From: a virus
Length of the DNA stretch: 49,799 bases
Direction: 5' to 3' (one strand)
IMG/VR virus record: IMGVR_UViG_3300032241_001796
Coordinates: 1 to 49,799 of that record
The position numbers and the translations under genes are program-made. The notes beneath the pieces were generated by a model. It was not told the DNA's origin. It saw only the letters and a list, made by a program, of their open reading frames with translations, and did not search any database. Positions 9,206-16,472 of the stretch are shown here, in pieces. The stretch's first letter is position 1. Each line of letters starts with the position of its first letter.

Positions 9206-9213
9206 CAAATGTA
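9206..9213 (-). promoter_or_regulatory. -7 element giving a leaderless transcript
   Basis: CAAATGTA on the plus strand reads TACATTTG on the minus strand and is separated from the start codon at 9201 by four bases (CTGT). The -33 element is poor. The same four-base spacing is seen at 14827-14834 and 30795-30802. Confidence 0.5.
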
Positions 9214-9258
9214 AAAATAATTTGGGTAGGGTGACGAGGTTCTTAATGCGCTAAATAG

Positions 9259-9288
9259 AAATCCCCCGACCGACATCGAGGGATTTTT
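9259..9288 (+). terminator. Intrinsic terminator between divergent genes
   Basis: AAATCCC (9259-9265) pairs with GGGATTT (9280-9286), and CGA with TCG inside, with one C/A mismatch; five T residues follow. It would stop rightward read-through from the tail operon before the gene at 9324. Confidence 0.65.
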
Positions 9289-9323
9289 CTTTACCTTCGT
9301 TTTGCGAACTAAAAATAAAGAAT

Positions 9324-9602
9324 ATGAGTAAAGTAAAAGTTTTATTTGCTGGTACTATACCAAATCATATACCATCAGAAATCCGAAAAGAACGCGAATC
9401 CAATTTCAACAAAGAAATGTTTGAAATTGCGGAAAGATACAGCGCAATTGGACACATTTTTAATAGAGTAATTGATTTGCCTGTTCAGCATTTTATGGGA
9501 GATGATTCTGTAATGATGTTTGAATTTCCCGAAGAATTAAATATCCCTAAAGCGATGCAAAAAGAAATAGCGAAAGCGTGGAGTAAAATTTGGGAGCATT
9601 AA
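9324..9602 (+). CDS. Hypothetical protein
   Basis: A 92-residue protein with a basic N-terminal half and an acidic/hydrophobic centre (DDSVMMFEFPEEL). No membrane segment, signal or known motif. It sits alone between a terminator and a convergent small gene that begins on the base after its stop codon. A TACCTTCG element at about 9291-9298 resembles a -7 box. Function unknown. Confidence 0.6.
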   Translation: MSKVKVLFAGTIPNHIPSEIRKERESNFNKEMFEIAERYSAIGHIFNRVIDLPVQHFMGDDSVMMFEFPEELNIPKAMQKEIAKAWSKIWEH

Positions 9603-9719
9603 TTACCAACCCGGAGGCATTGTATAATTAAAGGTGAATTTCCCGTTTGTTATACTTACTTCTCTGGGTTTTGATTTGTTCGTAAACCAGCTACGAACTG
9701 CCTTAGCTATGCGTTTCAT
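9603..9719 (-). CDS. Small basic peptide, 38 residues
   Basis: An open frame starting MKRIAKAVRSWFTNKSK and ending MPPGW. Its stop directly abuts the stop of the plus-strand gene at 9602, the same tail-to-tail packing seen at 2534/2535. Basic amphipathic N-terminus, no membrane segment. No clear promoter was found. The frame is short, so it could be chance, but the exact abutment and start codon favour a gene. Confidence 0.4.
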   Translation of the reverse strand: MKRIAKAVRSWFTNKSKPREVSITNGKFTFNYTMPPGW

Positions 9720-10021
9720 AAAATAAGTTTTGCGCTCACTTACCAAACATCCATCTACATAACACCTACCAGCTTAATCCATTTACAGCGGAGTTGTTCT
9801 ATAAATATTTTTATGTTGAGCAAGATTTTGCCTTTTGAAAATCAAAGTTACGAAAATCTGCTTAATATAAAAATAATTATAGCAACAAGATTCGGACGCT
9901 GATGGCTTAATCACGGAGCGATGTGGTTGATGTTTACCTAAAAGCTAAATCAAGGTACTGAAGCTGGATTATATAATTTTGCTAAACTAAAAAATATTAT
10001 TAGGTATATCTAACTTTTACC
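9720..10021. other. Gene-free block sharing motifs with 7739-8230
   Basis: About 300 bases with no supported gene. It carries GTTGTTCTATAA (9793-9804), TTATGTTGAG (9811-9820) and TGAGCAAG (9817-9824). The first and third recur in order at 7815-7848, and TTATGTTGAG at 8061-8070. A TAATTTTG element (9974-9981) and TACATTTG (10022-10029) may be promoter parts for the fibre gene at 10059. No strong long hairpin was found by eye. Confidence 0.4.
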
Positions 10022-10028
10022 TACATTT

Positions 10029-10064
10029 GTGATAGATTTTCCTTAACACCCTATCCAAATGAAG
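10029..10064 (+). repeat. Leader sequence shared with 3046-3081
   Basis: AGATTTTCCTTA, ACCCTATCC and AAATGAAGCG closely repeat the leader of the fibre gene at 3077. TACATTTG just upstream (10022-10029) is a good -7 box, ~29 bases before the start codon. Confidence 0.65.
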
Positions 10065-11435
10065 CGTATCCTTACCCTGCTCTTACTGAGCATTGCAATA
10101 AGCGCACAGGCGCAAATATCCATTACAACCCGCGTAGATAGTGTCTATGCAATCAATAACAGGCAGATAACCACATCAGTACCCCCAAATCTTGTTTATC
10201 CCGTTCAAGTAGGTTCCAAAACAGATAGCCTTTGTGCTATTATCAATTCATTGGTAGATACCGTCAATAACATTGTTGGTACTACTTTGGGCTTGCAAAC
10301 GGTAACAGACAATCTTGATACGACAAACAATTCAATGACGGTTGGGGATGGTACATTTTATACGGTACATTCACCCATAGGAATAACCACAGTAAAAAAA
10401 TCGGGTAACATGGTGGAATCCTATTTGGGCTATATATCCGGCAAAATATCGCTATTGCTAAAAGACGTGGCAACCACAAATTATTTTTATGTAAATAGTG
10501 GCACCTTAACAGCTAATCATTTTGGATATTTCCCCAATGAAGGAACCAGCGGCGGCGGCATACCTTCGACCTTTGTACTTCACCATACTATTTACCCGAT
10601 CACTGTAGATAATACAGGCAGTGGCGACAGCACAGTAATTGCGCAAGGTTCAATTCAATTATACGCCCCACCTGTTACCAGCCTTAATATGCATAGTTGG
10701 CTTACTCCATTCTCCTTACATTTTGGGCAGATTAACACAGCTCATACGCATATTGATGGGCTAACGGTAGGGTTTACAGCAGATGGAAGCAACTACGCCC
10801 AAAACTTCCAGAACGACACAGGGGCAATTGCTCTTGTGCATAATATCACGGATGCAATTGCAGCAAGTACGACAGTTACACCCACTTATTTCGCTTATGG
10901 CAATACAGATGGCACACTTACATCAAGCCCAGATGCAATATTTAATCGTGGAAATGAAATATCTTTTGGTATTTCCGGCATGCAACTAATGGATTTATCG
11001 AGGCCGGCAGGTAATATTACAGCTTCGCTTGGCGATGCTGCAAATTCAACTAATGGAACTAAAATTGTTATTGCAGATAACTCAAAATCCACAACAATAA
11101 CTAACGCATTTGCATTAAAAGCAATACAGGTATATACAGTTGGAGGTAGTGTAACAATGAATGATGGAACACCTGGGATGCGGTATGACCCAGCTACGCT
11201 ACAATCAAGCGCAACAATAACAACATGCGCCAACCCGGTAGATGGGCAGCAAATGACTATTTATTTTGGGGGGACAACATTAACAGGGCATGGTACGCGT
11301 GTAATTACATTACTGACGCTGGCTGCCAATGCGGGGCAAAGTCTGGCGGGTATAATCGTTCCGAATCTTGCCACAACAAGTACAATATTACACCTCGTTT
11401 GGATGGCAGATATAGCAACATGGTATGTTTGGTAA
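10059..11435 (+). CDS. Second fibre-like protein with Sec signal peptide
   Basis: A 458-residue protein with a clear signal peptide (MKR, Leu-rich core, A-Q-A | Q-I) followed by Ser/Thr/Gly-rich beta-type sequence. The C-terminal ~60 residues (GTTLTGHGTRVITL, then IADIATWYVW-like aromatic end) resemble fibre tips. Its leader and signal peptide are close relatives of those of the 1168-residue protein at 3077. It opens the block that includes the lysis genes. A fibre, secreted adhesin or decoy are all possible. Confidence 0.65.
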   Translation: MKRILTLLLLSIAISAQAQISITTRVDSVYAINNRQITTSVPPNLVYPVQVGSKTDSLCAIINSLVDTVNNIVGTTLGLQTVTDNLDTTNNSMTVGDGTFYTVHSPIGITTVKKSGNMVESYLGYISGKISLLLKDVATTNYFYVNSGTLTANHFGYFPNEGTSGGGIPSTFVLHHTIYPITVDNTGSGDSTVIAQGSIQLYAPPVTSLNMHSWLTPFSLHFGQINTAHTHIDGLTVGFTADGSNYAQNFQNDTGAIALVHNITDAIAASTTVTPTYFAYGNTDGTLTSSPDAIFNRGNEISFGISGMQLMDLSRPAGNITASLGDAANSTNGTKIVIADNSKSTTITNAFALKAIQVYTVGGSVTMNDGTPGMRYDPATLQSSATITTCANPVDGQQMTIYFGGTTLTGHGTRVITLLTLAANAGQSLAGIIVPNLATTSTILHLVWMADIATWYVW

Positions 11436-11453
11436 AATTATAAATTCATAAAC

Positions 11454-11723
11454 ATGCACACACACCACTATTACGATAATAATATGCCGCCATTGCCGCA
11501 CATTACCAACCTATTGCTTGTGGGAGGTACTTTTTTCTTTTCATTTCTACCAAATTTAGATCATAATGAATTGAATGAATGGTTAACTACAATAAGTAAA
11601 ACCATTTCTATCATTTTGGGATTGTTTGCTCTTTGCAGCTATGGGGCAAAATTTATAATGTGGTATATACGTTTAAGGAATAGCCGGCGCATCAATAAGA
11701 ATAAATCAGGAGGGAAATTATAA
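11454..11723 (+). CDS. Two-helix membrane protein, holin candidate
   Basis: 89 residues, His-rich start, two probable membrane helices (about residues 17-33 and 45-67) and a basic C-terminus (RRINKNKSGGK). First of a tightly overlapped operon that ends with the endolysin, so a holin role is plausible. The stop overlaps the next start as TAATG. Confidence 0.6.
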   Translation: MHTHHYYDNNMPPLPHITNLLLVGGTFFFSFLPNLDHNELNEWLTTISKTISIILGLFALCSYGAKFIMWYIRLRNSRRINKNKSGGKL

Positions 11724-11833
11724 TGCACCACCCGAATACATATAGCATGATAATTACTGAGGCAGCTGTATTGGCTGTTTTGTGTTATCATATTTTCAAG
11801 CGTGTTGGCTGGGACTGGTTTATAAATAACTAA
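11723..11833 (+). CDS. Single-helix mini membrane protein
   Basis: A 36-residue frame (MHHPNTYSMII, hydrophobic core AAVLAVLCYHIF, aromatic end WDWFINN) linked to both neighbours by TAATG overlaps at 11721-11725 and 11831-11835. The double overlap strongly supports translation. Could be a holin partner or small regulator of lysis. Confidence 0.6.
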   Translation: MHHPNTYSMIITEAAVLAVLCYHIFKRVGWDWFINN

Positions 11834-12030
11834 TGAAAGCACTACTTACCATATTATTTCTATTTGCATCAATAAGCGATTTTGGGCAGGTAACACGGCG
11901 TGAAGTGAAGATAGCGAAGCGCCAATACTTGAATGAGAAACGCCCGGAATGGCGGGAGATAGATAGCCTTTTTTATGTGGGGATGAAAAGAATAAGACAC
12001 GATCAGCATTTTCGGATAATTAAACGATAA
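11833..12030 (+). CDS. Small exported basic protein
   Basis: 65 residues with a signal peptide (MKALLTILFLFASIS, then F-G-Q-V) and a very basic mature part rich in Arg/Lys. Location within the lysis operon suggests a cell-envelope role such as a spanin-like function, but no lipobox or coiled coil is present. The family is not recognised. Start overlaps the preceding stop. Confidence 0.55.
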   Translation: MKALLTILFLFASISDFGQVTRREVKIAKRQYLNEKRPEWREIDSLFYVGMKRIRHDQHFRIIKR

Positions 12031-12035
12031 ATTTT

Positions 12036-12395
12036 ATGATACAACAACCTAACAAAATGGAAATGGGCATTTTGAAACTGATAATTGCCCGGTTGAAAAG
12101 TAAAAGCCCGGCCATGTATGCAAATCTGACTAAAATAGCAGGTATTGTAGTAGTCCTCACAGGCGGCTTTATTGTCATCTATAATGCAGGTATCATACCG
12201 GCTCATTACGCGGTGCTTGCGGGCAAGATTGACAATATATGCGTAGTGGTGGGTGCAGCAGCTACTTCGCTGGGGCTTGTGTCTGCTACGACAACATCCG
12301 ACCCCGACCTGATACACCCGGAAGTGAAGCAAAACATTATCGACCAGGCAATATCCAAAGGCGATGTTACAGTACGCGGGAACGATCAAAATTGA
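12036..12395 (+). CDS. Putative holin or membrane protein
   Basis: 119 residues with two hydrophobic segments (about residues 34-54, IAGIVVVLTGGFIVIYNAG region, and 67-85) and a polar C-terminal tail. Starts five bases after the previous stop. Topology and operon position fit a class II-like holin, though two other membrane proteins in the operon compete for that role. Confidence 0.55.
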   Translation: MIQQPNKMEMGILKLIIARLKSKSPAMYANLTKIAGIVVVLTGGFIVIYNAGIIPAHYAVLAGKIDNICVVVGAAATSLGLVSATTTSDPDLIHPEVKQNIIDQAISKGDVTVRGNDQN

Positions 12396-12702
12396 CTGCC
12401 CAGAAGCGATAAAGGTAGGACTGCTGATAATAGCGGCGATTATGACTTTTGCATTAGCGGGAATACTCTTATCTTTGAATCTTAAAAAAAAAATAAATAT
12501 TATGACAACATTCACAGAAAAGGTAGGTCAATTGGTACAACTTGTTAAGGCTGACTTCAATGGTGCAGTAGATGCCCAGACAAAGAGAAATGTATTAGAG
12601 GCTGCAAAGACCGTAGCAGATACACTGCTGGCCGGGTCGCCCTTTGCCGTAGCTATTGTCAATTTTATTATTGGCGACTTGGAAGCAACCATTAAAGGCT
12701 AA
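12364..12702 (+). CDS. Membrane protein or two in-frame products across an A10 tract
   Basis: The frame opens at ATG 12364, overlapping the previous gene by 32 bases, and encodes one membrane helix (residues ~16-39) ending in Leu-Lys-Lys-Lys. An in-frame ATG at 12502 would give a 66-residue soluble protein (MTTFTEKVGQLVQLVKADF). A run of ten A (12484-12493) lies between the two; a one-base slip would end the first part at TAA. It may be one 112-residue protein, two proteins, or a slippage pair. Confidence 0.5.
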   Translation: MLQYAGTIKIDCPEAIKVGLLIIAAIMTFALAGILLSLNLKKKINIMTTFTEKVGQLVQLVKADFNGAVDAQTKRNVLEAAKTVADTLLAGSPFAVAIVNFIIGDLEATIKG

Positions 12703-12875
12703 TGAACGGGGAAGAAACAAGGGAACAGGGTTATAGTCCCAATCCGGTCAAGCCCAAGATATTATTCGGCAAGACGTTTTCCCTTGCTTCGTTTTTATCA
12801 TTATTCGAAAGGAAGAAAAAAGAAACTTTGAAAGAGGACTTGAGGCCGGAGATACCAGAAAGCAATGTGCAATAA
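12702..12875 (+). CDS. Small charged protein
   Basis: A 57-residue frame (MNGEETREQGYSPNP start, basic KKK centre, acidic end) joined to the previous stop by TAATG at 12700-12704. It contains a short hydrophobic patch (TFSLASFLSLF). It lies immediately before the endolysin; function unknown. Confidence 0.55.
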   Translation: MNGEETREQGYSPNPVKPKILFGKTFSLASFLSLFERKKKETLKEDLRPEIPESNVQ

Positions 12876-12909
12876 ATGCACTTTCCTTTTAAAAGCAAAA
12901 ATTAAAGTT

Positions 12910-13449
12910 ATGGCAGACTTTTCAGCGGCACAACCTTATATCTTAGCCAATGAGGGCGGATATTGCGATACAACCGGGGATACGGGTGGAGAAACCTACA
13001 TGGGAATTTCCCGTAACAACTGGCCTAATTGGGGCGGGTGGTCTTTAGTAGATGCTCACCAACCTTTGCACTACAATGAAATCATTGCTGATGACAACCT
13101 AAACAGCCTTGTAAATCAGTTCTACAAAAGGAACTTTTGGGACACGATGCTTGGGGATGGCATCGACAGCCAAGCGGTAGCGACTTACCTATACGACTTT
13201 CACGTAAATGCTGGCGGTAACGCTGTTAAATGCGTTCAGCGTGTAGTTGGTTCAAATCCCGATGGAATGTTTGGTAATGGTACGCTAAATGCGTTAAACA
13301 ACTATTCCGGTGATCTGCTTTCAGACCTTAATAATTCCCGAATTGCATATTATACAGAAATATCCCAAAATGGTGCAAATGCTAAGTTTTTGAATGGATG
13401 GTTAAAGAGGGCAAATGATATGTACGCTAAACTTAGCGAAGGGACATAA
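12910..13449 (+). CDS. Endolysin, glycoside hydrolase family 108-type muramidase
   Basis: A 179-residue protein. The start has the GH108 signature EGGY with the likely catalytic Glu at residue 15, followed by DTGGETYMGIS. The C-terminal part (VNAGGNAVKCVQRVVG, then DGMFGNGTLNAL) matches the associated peptidoglycan-binding fold. It should cut the glycan backbone of the cell wall and release progeny once holins open the inner membrane. ATG 12910 is chosen over an upstream ATG at 12865 because the protein then begins exactly where the family does. It ends the late operon and is followed by a terminator. Confidence 0.85.
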   Translation: MADFSAAQPYILANEGGYCDTTGDTGGETYMGISRNNWPNWGGWSLVDAHQPLHYNEIIADDNLNSLVNQFYKRNFWDTMLGDGIDSQAVATYLYDFHVNAGGNAVKCVQRVVGSNPDGMFGNGTLNALNNYSGDLLSDLNNSRIAYYTEISQNGANAKFLNGWLKRANDMYAKLSEGT

Positions 13450-13478
13450 AGACGTGTGTGTGATTTGATTATTGATAA

Positions 13479-13504
13479 AGAGCTGGCTATTCATAGTCGG
13501 CTCT
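13479..13504 (+). terminator. Intrinsic terminator after the endolysin
   Basis: An 11-bp stem (AGAGCTGGCTA with TAGTCGGCTCT, two G-T pairs) and loop TTCA, followed by a T-rich stretch. It marks the end of the late region. Confidence 0.8.
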
Positions 13505-13519
13505 TGTTATTTTATTTCT

Positions 13520-13582
13520 AAAAAAAAGTTTCAAAAATGTTTCAAAATAGTTTCAATTATTAGAAATAAGATTTTACCTTTA
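13520..13582 (+). promoter_or_regulatory. Early promoter with three phased 11-bp repeats
   Basis: Three tandem 11-base units starting GTTTCAA (13528, 13539, 13550) follow an A-tract. The last supplies TTTC (13551-13554), then 20 bases, then TACCTTTA (13575-13582). The A-tract and first two units recur at 16473-16497. One-turn phasing suggests an UP-like element or a regulator binding site. Confidence 0.6.
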
Positions 13583-13596
13583 CAAAAATTAGAACA

Positions 13597-13734
13597 ATGA
13601 AAGATTTACAACCACTCCGAATATTCGATACCAACTTCTCCTTTAAAACAGGTTTTGGTAAATTTATATGGATTATCAGCAAGCGCAATGAATTGCAGAC
13701 GGCATTTTTTAGAATTGTAATACATCTTAATTAA
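13597..13734 (+). CDS. Small basic protein, first early gene
   Basis: A 45-residue frame (MKDLQPLRIFDTNFSF start), 14 bases after the early promoter's -7 element, followed directly by the next start codon at 13735. Basic and aromatic, with no known motif. First genes of phage early operons often encode host-takeover peptides; that is only an inference here. Confidence 0.55.
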   Translation: MKDLQPLRIFDTNFSFKTGFGKFIWIISKRNELQTAFFRIVIHLN

Positions 13735-13893
13735 ATGATGGAGATCATAATAAAAGACAAACGACTGATATATGCTGATAGGCATTTTGTCGGTTTATAT
13801 GAACAAGGTTTGATTTATTGGTATCACGATTGCCCTGTTTACCTAACATTGAAGGATTTGCAAAATATTGTTATTGCTTTGGAAAATTTATAA
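13735..13893 (+). CDS. Small early protein
   Basis: A 52-residue frame (MMEIIIKDKRLIYADRH start) that begins on the base after the preceding stop. It reads like a compact beta-alpha fold (IYWYHDCPVYLTLKDL). No family recognised. Confidence 0.55.
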   Translation: MMEIIIKDKRLIYADRHFVGLYEQGLIYWYHDCPVYLTLKDLQNIVIALENL

Positions 13894-13945
13894 TCAAGCC
13901 TGTAAAGCGTTTCATCTTATATCCAAAAATAATTTTAAAAAATAG

Positions 13946-13975
13946 TTTCAATTTCAAAAAGTTTGTTTATCTTTG
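13946..13975 (+). promoter_or_regulatory. Early promoter
   Basis: TTTC (13946-13949), 18 bases, then TATCTTTG (13968-13975). It matches the TTTC/TTTG plus TAnnTTTG pattern of the other early promoters and lies 20 bases before the start at 13996. Confidence 0.7.
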
Positions 13976-13995
13976 GTGTAACAAAAGCAAACGAT

Positions 13996-14232
13996 ATGAA
14001 AAACAGCACTCCATTTTACGACAGCATGATAGCTAAATTTACAGAGCAGGTTGAGTTACTTTCCCCTAATGAGTTCGGTAAATATCCATACTCAAAAGAA
14101 GCATTAGAAATGGCTTTATCAGAACTTCAATACTGGCAGGGAGCAAAGTACAAGGCAGAAGTTGCGCCTGTTACCGGGACTTGTGGAATAGTTAAAAGCC
14201 ACATGACACCACAGTTAATACAAAGGTCTTAA
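13996..14232 (+). CDS. Hypothetical early protein
   Basis: A 78-residue protein, helical N-terminal half (MIAKFTEQVELLSPNEFGKYPYS). The ATG at 13996 is chosen because it is the first after the promoter; an upstream in-frame start would lie inside the promoter. No family recognised. Confidence 0.6.
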   Translation: MKNSTPFYDSMIAKFTEQVELLSPNEFGKYPYSKEALEMALSELQYWQGAKYKAEVAPVTGTCGIVKSHMTPQLIQRS

Positions 14233-14261
14233 TATTCATTCACCCACAAAAACGAAACGAA

Positions 14262-14513
14262 ATGAAAAGCGCATATACATTAATTGCAATTCACCAAAAG
14301 GCTACTTGCACCCTTGAAATGCTTGAAAATGCACGTAAACGCACAGAGCAACTAAAGGAGCATTTAAAACTTTGGCGTGATCGGCACCACATGCAATGGG
14401 TTCATAACAATTATAGAAACGAACAGGATATTATTGATAATATTATCACTGCCAATCGTGTCTATTGCAGGATAAAAAGGTATTACCTTAATCTTTTAAC
14501 AAGTCTTTCTTAA
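14262..14513 (+). CDS. Hypothetical helical basic protein
   Basis: An 83-residue protein, almost entirely helical, rich in Lys, Arg and His (ARKRTEQLKEHLKLWRDRHH), suggesting nucleic-acid contact or a coiled coil. Part of the early small-gene cluster. Family unknown. Confidence 0.55.
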   Translation: MKSAYTLIAIHQKATCTLEMLENARKRTEQLKEHLKLWRDRHHMQWVHNNYRNEQDIIDNIITANRVYCRIKRYYLNLLTSLS

Positions 14514-14539
14514 CCGGCTCAGGCCATAAAAAATGAAGT

Positions 14540-14731
14540 ATGAAAACTGATAGTTTAATAAACGATAAAGAGGTAACAATAGAATGGGAAACAGGCGATG
14601 TTATCGACATACATGACCACGAAACACACTATGCCGCCGATGGTGTTGGAGACGATGGAATTGAGTATATAGGCACAGCCATTTACATTGATGGCGAATT
14701 TGAGGAAATAACAGACATAGAAACTGCTTAA
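14540..14731 (+). CDS. Small acidic protein
   Basis: A 63-residue, strongly acidic protein (many Asp/Glu in GDVIDIHDHETHYAADG and after). Small acidic early proteins are sometimes DNA mimics that block host nucleases or regulators; here that is conjecture. A terminator hairpin follows 35 bases downstream. Confidence 0.55.
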   Translation: MKTDSLINDKEVTIEWETGDVIDIHDHETHYAADGVGDDGIEYIGTAIYIDGEFEEITDIETA

Positions 14732-14765
14732 CATTGCTAACCTTGTTTTTGTGATGTGAAAGGAT

Positions 14766-14790
14766 AGCCGCACCAGCAATGGGCGGCTTT
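14766..14790 (+). terminator. Likely intrinsic terminator
   Basis: AGCCGC (14766-14771) pairs with GCGGCT (14783-14788), followed by TTCT. The short T tract makes it weak. It separates the first early operon from the regulator gene. Confidence 0.5.
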
Positions 14791-14801
14791 CTAAAAATCT
14801 A

Positions 14802-14834
14802 TTTCATTTTTGTTTCAACATTTAATTACATTTG
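14802..14834 (+). promoter_or_regulatory. Promoter for HTH gene, leaderless
   Basis: TTTC (14802-14805), 21 bases, then TACATTTG (14827-14834). Only four bases (CATT) separate the -7 box from ATG 14839, so the mRNA should have essentially no leader. Confidence 0.65.
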
Positions 14835-14838
14835 CATT

Positions 14839-15150
14839 ATGACACAGAAAACAAACACGCCAGCAAAGAAATCCGCCTATAAAGGAATGGCAAAGCGTTA
14901 TCCGATTACTATTACGCCAGAACTATTTGAATTATGGCAGAATCACCGCAGATCAGGTGATGTAACCAACATGCTCAATGGCACCAAGACCTTTAAAAAA
15001 ATAAATGTATCACGTCCTATATTGGACAGGGCATTGAATTACGGTACTGCTGTAAGCGATGATTTGGTGCAGCGGATAACCGAGTATTTTACAATCAGGA
15101 TAGAGGCTGAAAAGAAGATGATACAGGCATTGGAAGTAGAAGGGCAATAA
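14839..15150 (+). CDS. Putative helix-turn-helix regulator
   Basis: A 103-residue protein with a Lys-rich start (TNTPAKKSAYKGMAKR). A candidate helix-turn-helix lies at about residues 55-80 (INVSRPILDRALNYGTAVSDDL), then LVQRITEYFT, resembling small phage DNA-binding proteins of Bacteroidota. Likely controls early or replication genes. Start at 14839 because the promoter lies four bases upstream and a longer frame from 14779 would begin inside a terminator hairpin. Confidence 0.6.
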   Translation: MTQKTNTPAKKSAYKGMAKRYPITITPELFELWQNHRRSGDVTNMLNGTKTFKKINVSRPILDRALNYGTAVSDDLVQRITEYFTIRIEAEKKMIQALEVEGQ

Positions 15151-15188
15151 AATACGTTTACATTTTCTCATTTATAAAATCAACCCAC

Positions 15189-16013
15189 ATGGCAGAAGAA
15201 TTTGAAATAATCCACGTAGAGCAGAAAGATACTTCATTGTACTTGCTCACTAAAGCAGAAATAGACACATCCGTAGCAACAGCAAGGGCATGGCCTCGGT
15301 CATTGGATAAGTTCCAAAAGAAAGCCCTTAGTATGGCTACTTTATCGGAGGAAATAGCATCTTCATGCTCTTATGCCCTCCCACGTTCAGGAAAGGCATT
15401 AGAAGGGCCGAGCATCCGACTTGCGGAGATAGTAGCAAGCGCCTATACAAATGTCCGTTATGGTGGCAGGGTGATTGCTAATGATGGTAAATACATCACA
15501 GCACAAGGGATATGCAGCGACTTGGAAAATAACGTATCTGCGACCGTTGAAGTATTGCGCAAGATCACGGACAAAAACGGGGTAACTTATTCCCAAGATA
15601 TGCAAGTAGTTACCGGCAATGCTGCAATAGCCATAGCGGTGCGCAATGCTATCTTTAAAGTCATTCCTTCTGCCTTGATAGAGGAAATATACGATAAGGC
15701 AAAAGAGGTATCAAGGGGAACAGCCGAAACGCTGATTGTAAGGCGTGATAAGGCAGTGAACTATTTTAAGGGGCTTGGTATTACCGACAAGCAGCTTTGC
15801 GATACATTAGAGGTGGTAGCAATCAACGATATTGATATTGACAAGCTGCAAGTCCTTACAGGTATGAAAGCATCCATAAAGAACGGGGAGGCCACCTTAA
15901 AGACACTTTTTGAACCGGCAGGGGAAGCAGAACAAACCAAGCGCAGCGAGGATGCGAAGAAAGCAACTGATACCATTGCTGATGAATTGCTGAAAAAAGG
16001 AGCGAAAAAATAA
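15189..16013 (+). CDS. Candidate single-strand annealing / recombination protein
   Basis: A 274-residue protein of a family I recall from many phages. Conserved phrases are ARAWPRSLDKF, MATLSEEIASSCSYALPR, GPSIRLAEIVASAY and VVTGNAAIAIAVRNAIFKV, with a charged, low-complexity tail. Such proteins usually sit near a YqaJ/lambda-type exonuclease, as here (17353). By analogy with exonuclease/annealing-protein pairs it would bind single strands and promote annealing. The functional claim is inference; the family match is from memory. Its leader (AAAATCAACCCAC) is identical to that of the gene at 24430. Confidence 0.6.
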   Translation: MAEEFEIIHVEQKDTSLYLLTKAEIDTSVATARAWPRSLDKFQKKALSMATLSEEIASSCSYALPRSGKALEGPSIRLAEIVASAYTNVRYGGRVIANDGKYITAQGICSDLENNVSATVEVLRKITDKNGVTYSQDMQVVTGNAAIAIAVRNAIFKVIPSALIEEIYDKAKEVSRGTAETLIVRRDKAVNYFKGLGITDKQLCDTLEVVAINDIDIDKLQVLTGMKASIKNGEATLKTLFEPAGEAEQTKRSEDAKKATDTIADELLKKGAKK

Positions 16014-16113
16014 TAAATAACATTCGATGCAGCCAAAAAAGCAAAAGAAGAAAAGAAAAAATAATGCACACTTCTTTTTATTAATTAACCATAAAAAACC
16101 AAAACAAAAAAGC

Positions 16114-16404
16114 ATGAAAAAGTACGAATTGAAACCAGCACAGTTTTTAGCAATGCAGTACACAGGAGACGTTGACCCGCTTATCGCAGCAATGGAAGCG
16201 AATGTTCCCGGCTCTGCCGATTCGGTAGATTTCAAAGAACATGACAAGTCCGTTACCTTTAAGGATGCAAGCGGCAATGATGCCGTATTGATGCCTAATG
16301 ACTTTATCCAGGTAGTGCCAAATGCAGACGGAAGCGCATCGGCCAACTATGTAGCCGTCCCTGCTGCTACTGGTGAAAATGCATGGGTAGAAGTATCCGA
16401 GTAA
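16114..16404 (+). CDS. Hypothetical acidic protein
   Basis: A 96-residue acidic protein that reads as a small beta-barrel-like fold (YELKPAQFLAMQY, SVTFKDASGNDAVLMPNDFIQVV). Chosen start ATG 16114; an in-frame ATG at 16027 would add a Lys-rich stretch that looks non-coding. Followed by a strong terminator. Co-directional with the recombination genes; role unknown. Confidence 0.6.
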   Translation: MKKYELKPAQFLAMQYTGDVDPLIAAMEANVPGSADSVDFKEHDKSVTFKDASGNDAVLMPNDFIQVVPNADGSASANYVAVPAATGENAWVEVSE

Positions 16405-16426
16405 GCGCAATCCAAAGTAAAAAGAG

Positions 16427-16451
16427 AAAGCCCCGATTATGGGGCTTTTTT
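16427..16451 (+). terminator. Intrinsic terminator
   Basis: Perfect 8-bp stem AAAGCCCC/GGGGCTTT around GATTAT (16427-16448) followed by T residues. Ends the 15189-16404 unit. Confidence 0.85.
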
Positions 16452-16472
16452 AATATGTAGAAATACTTTGTA

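Noticed and set aside
13818-14036. 72-residue frame spanning the early promoter
   Set aside because: It crosses a clear promoter and overlaps two better-supported small genes in other frames.
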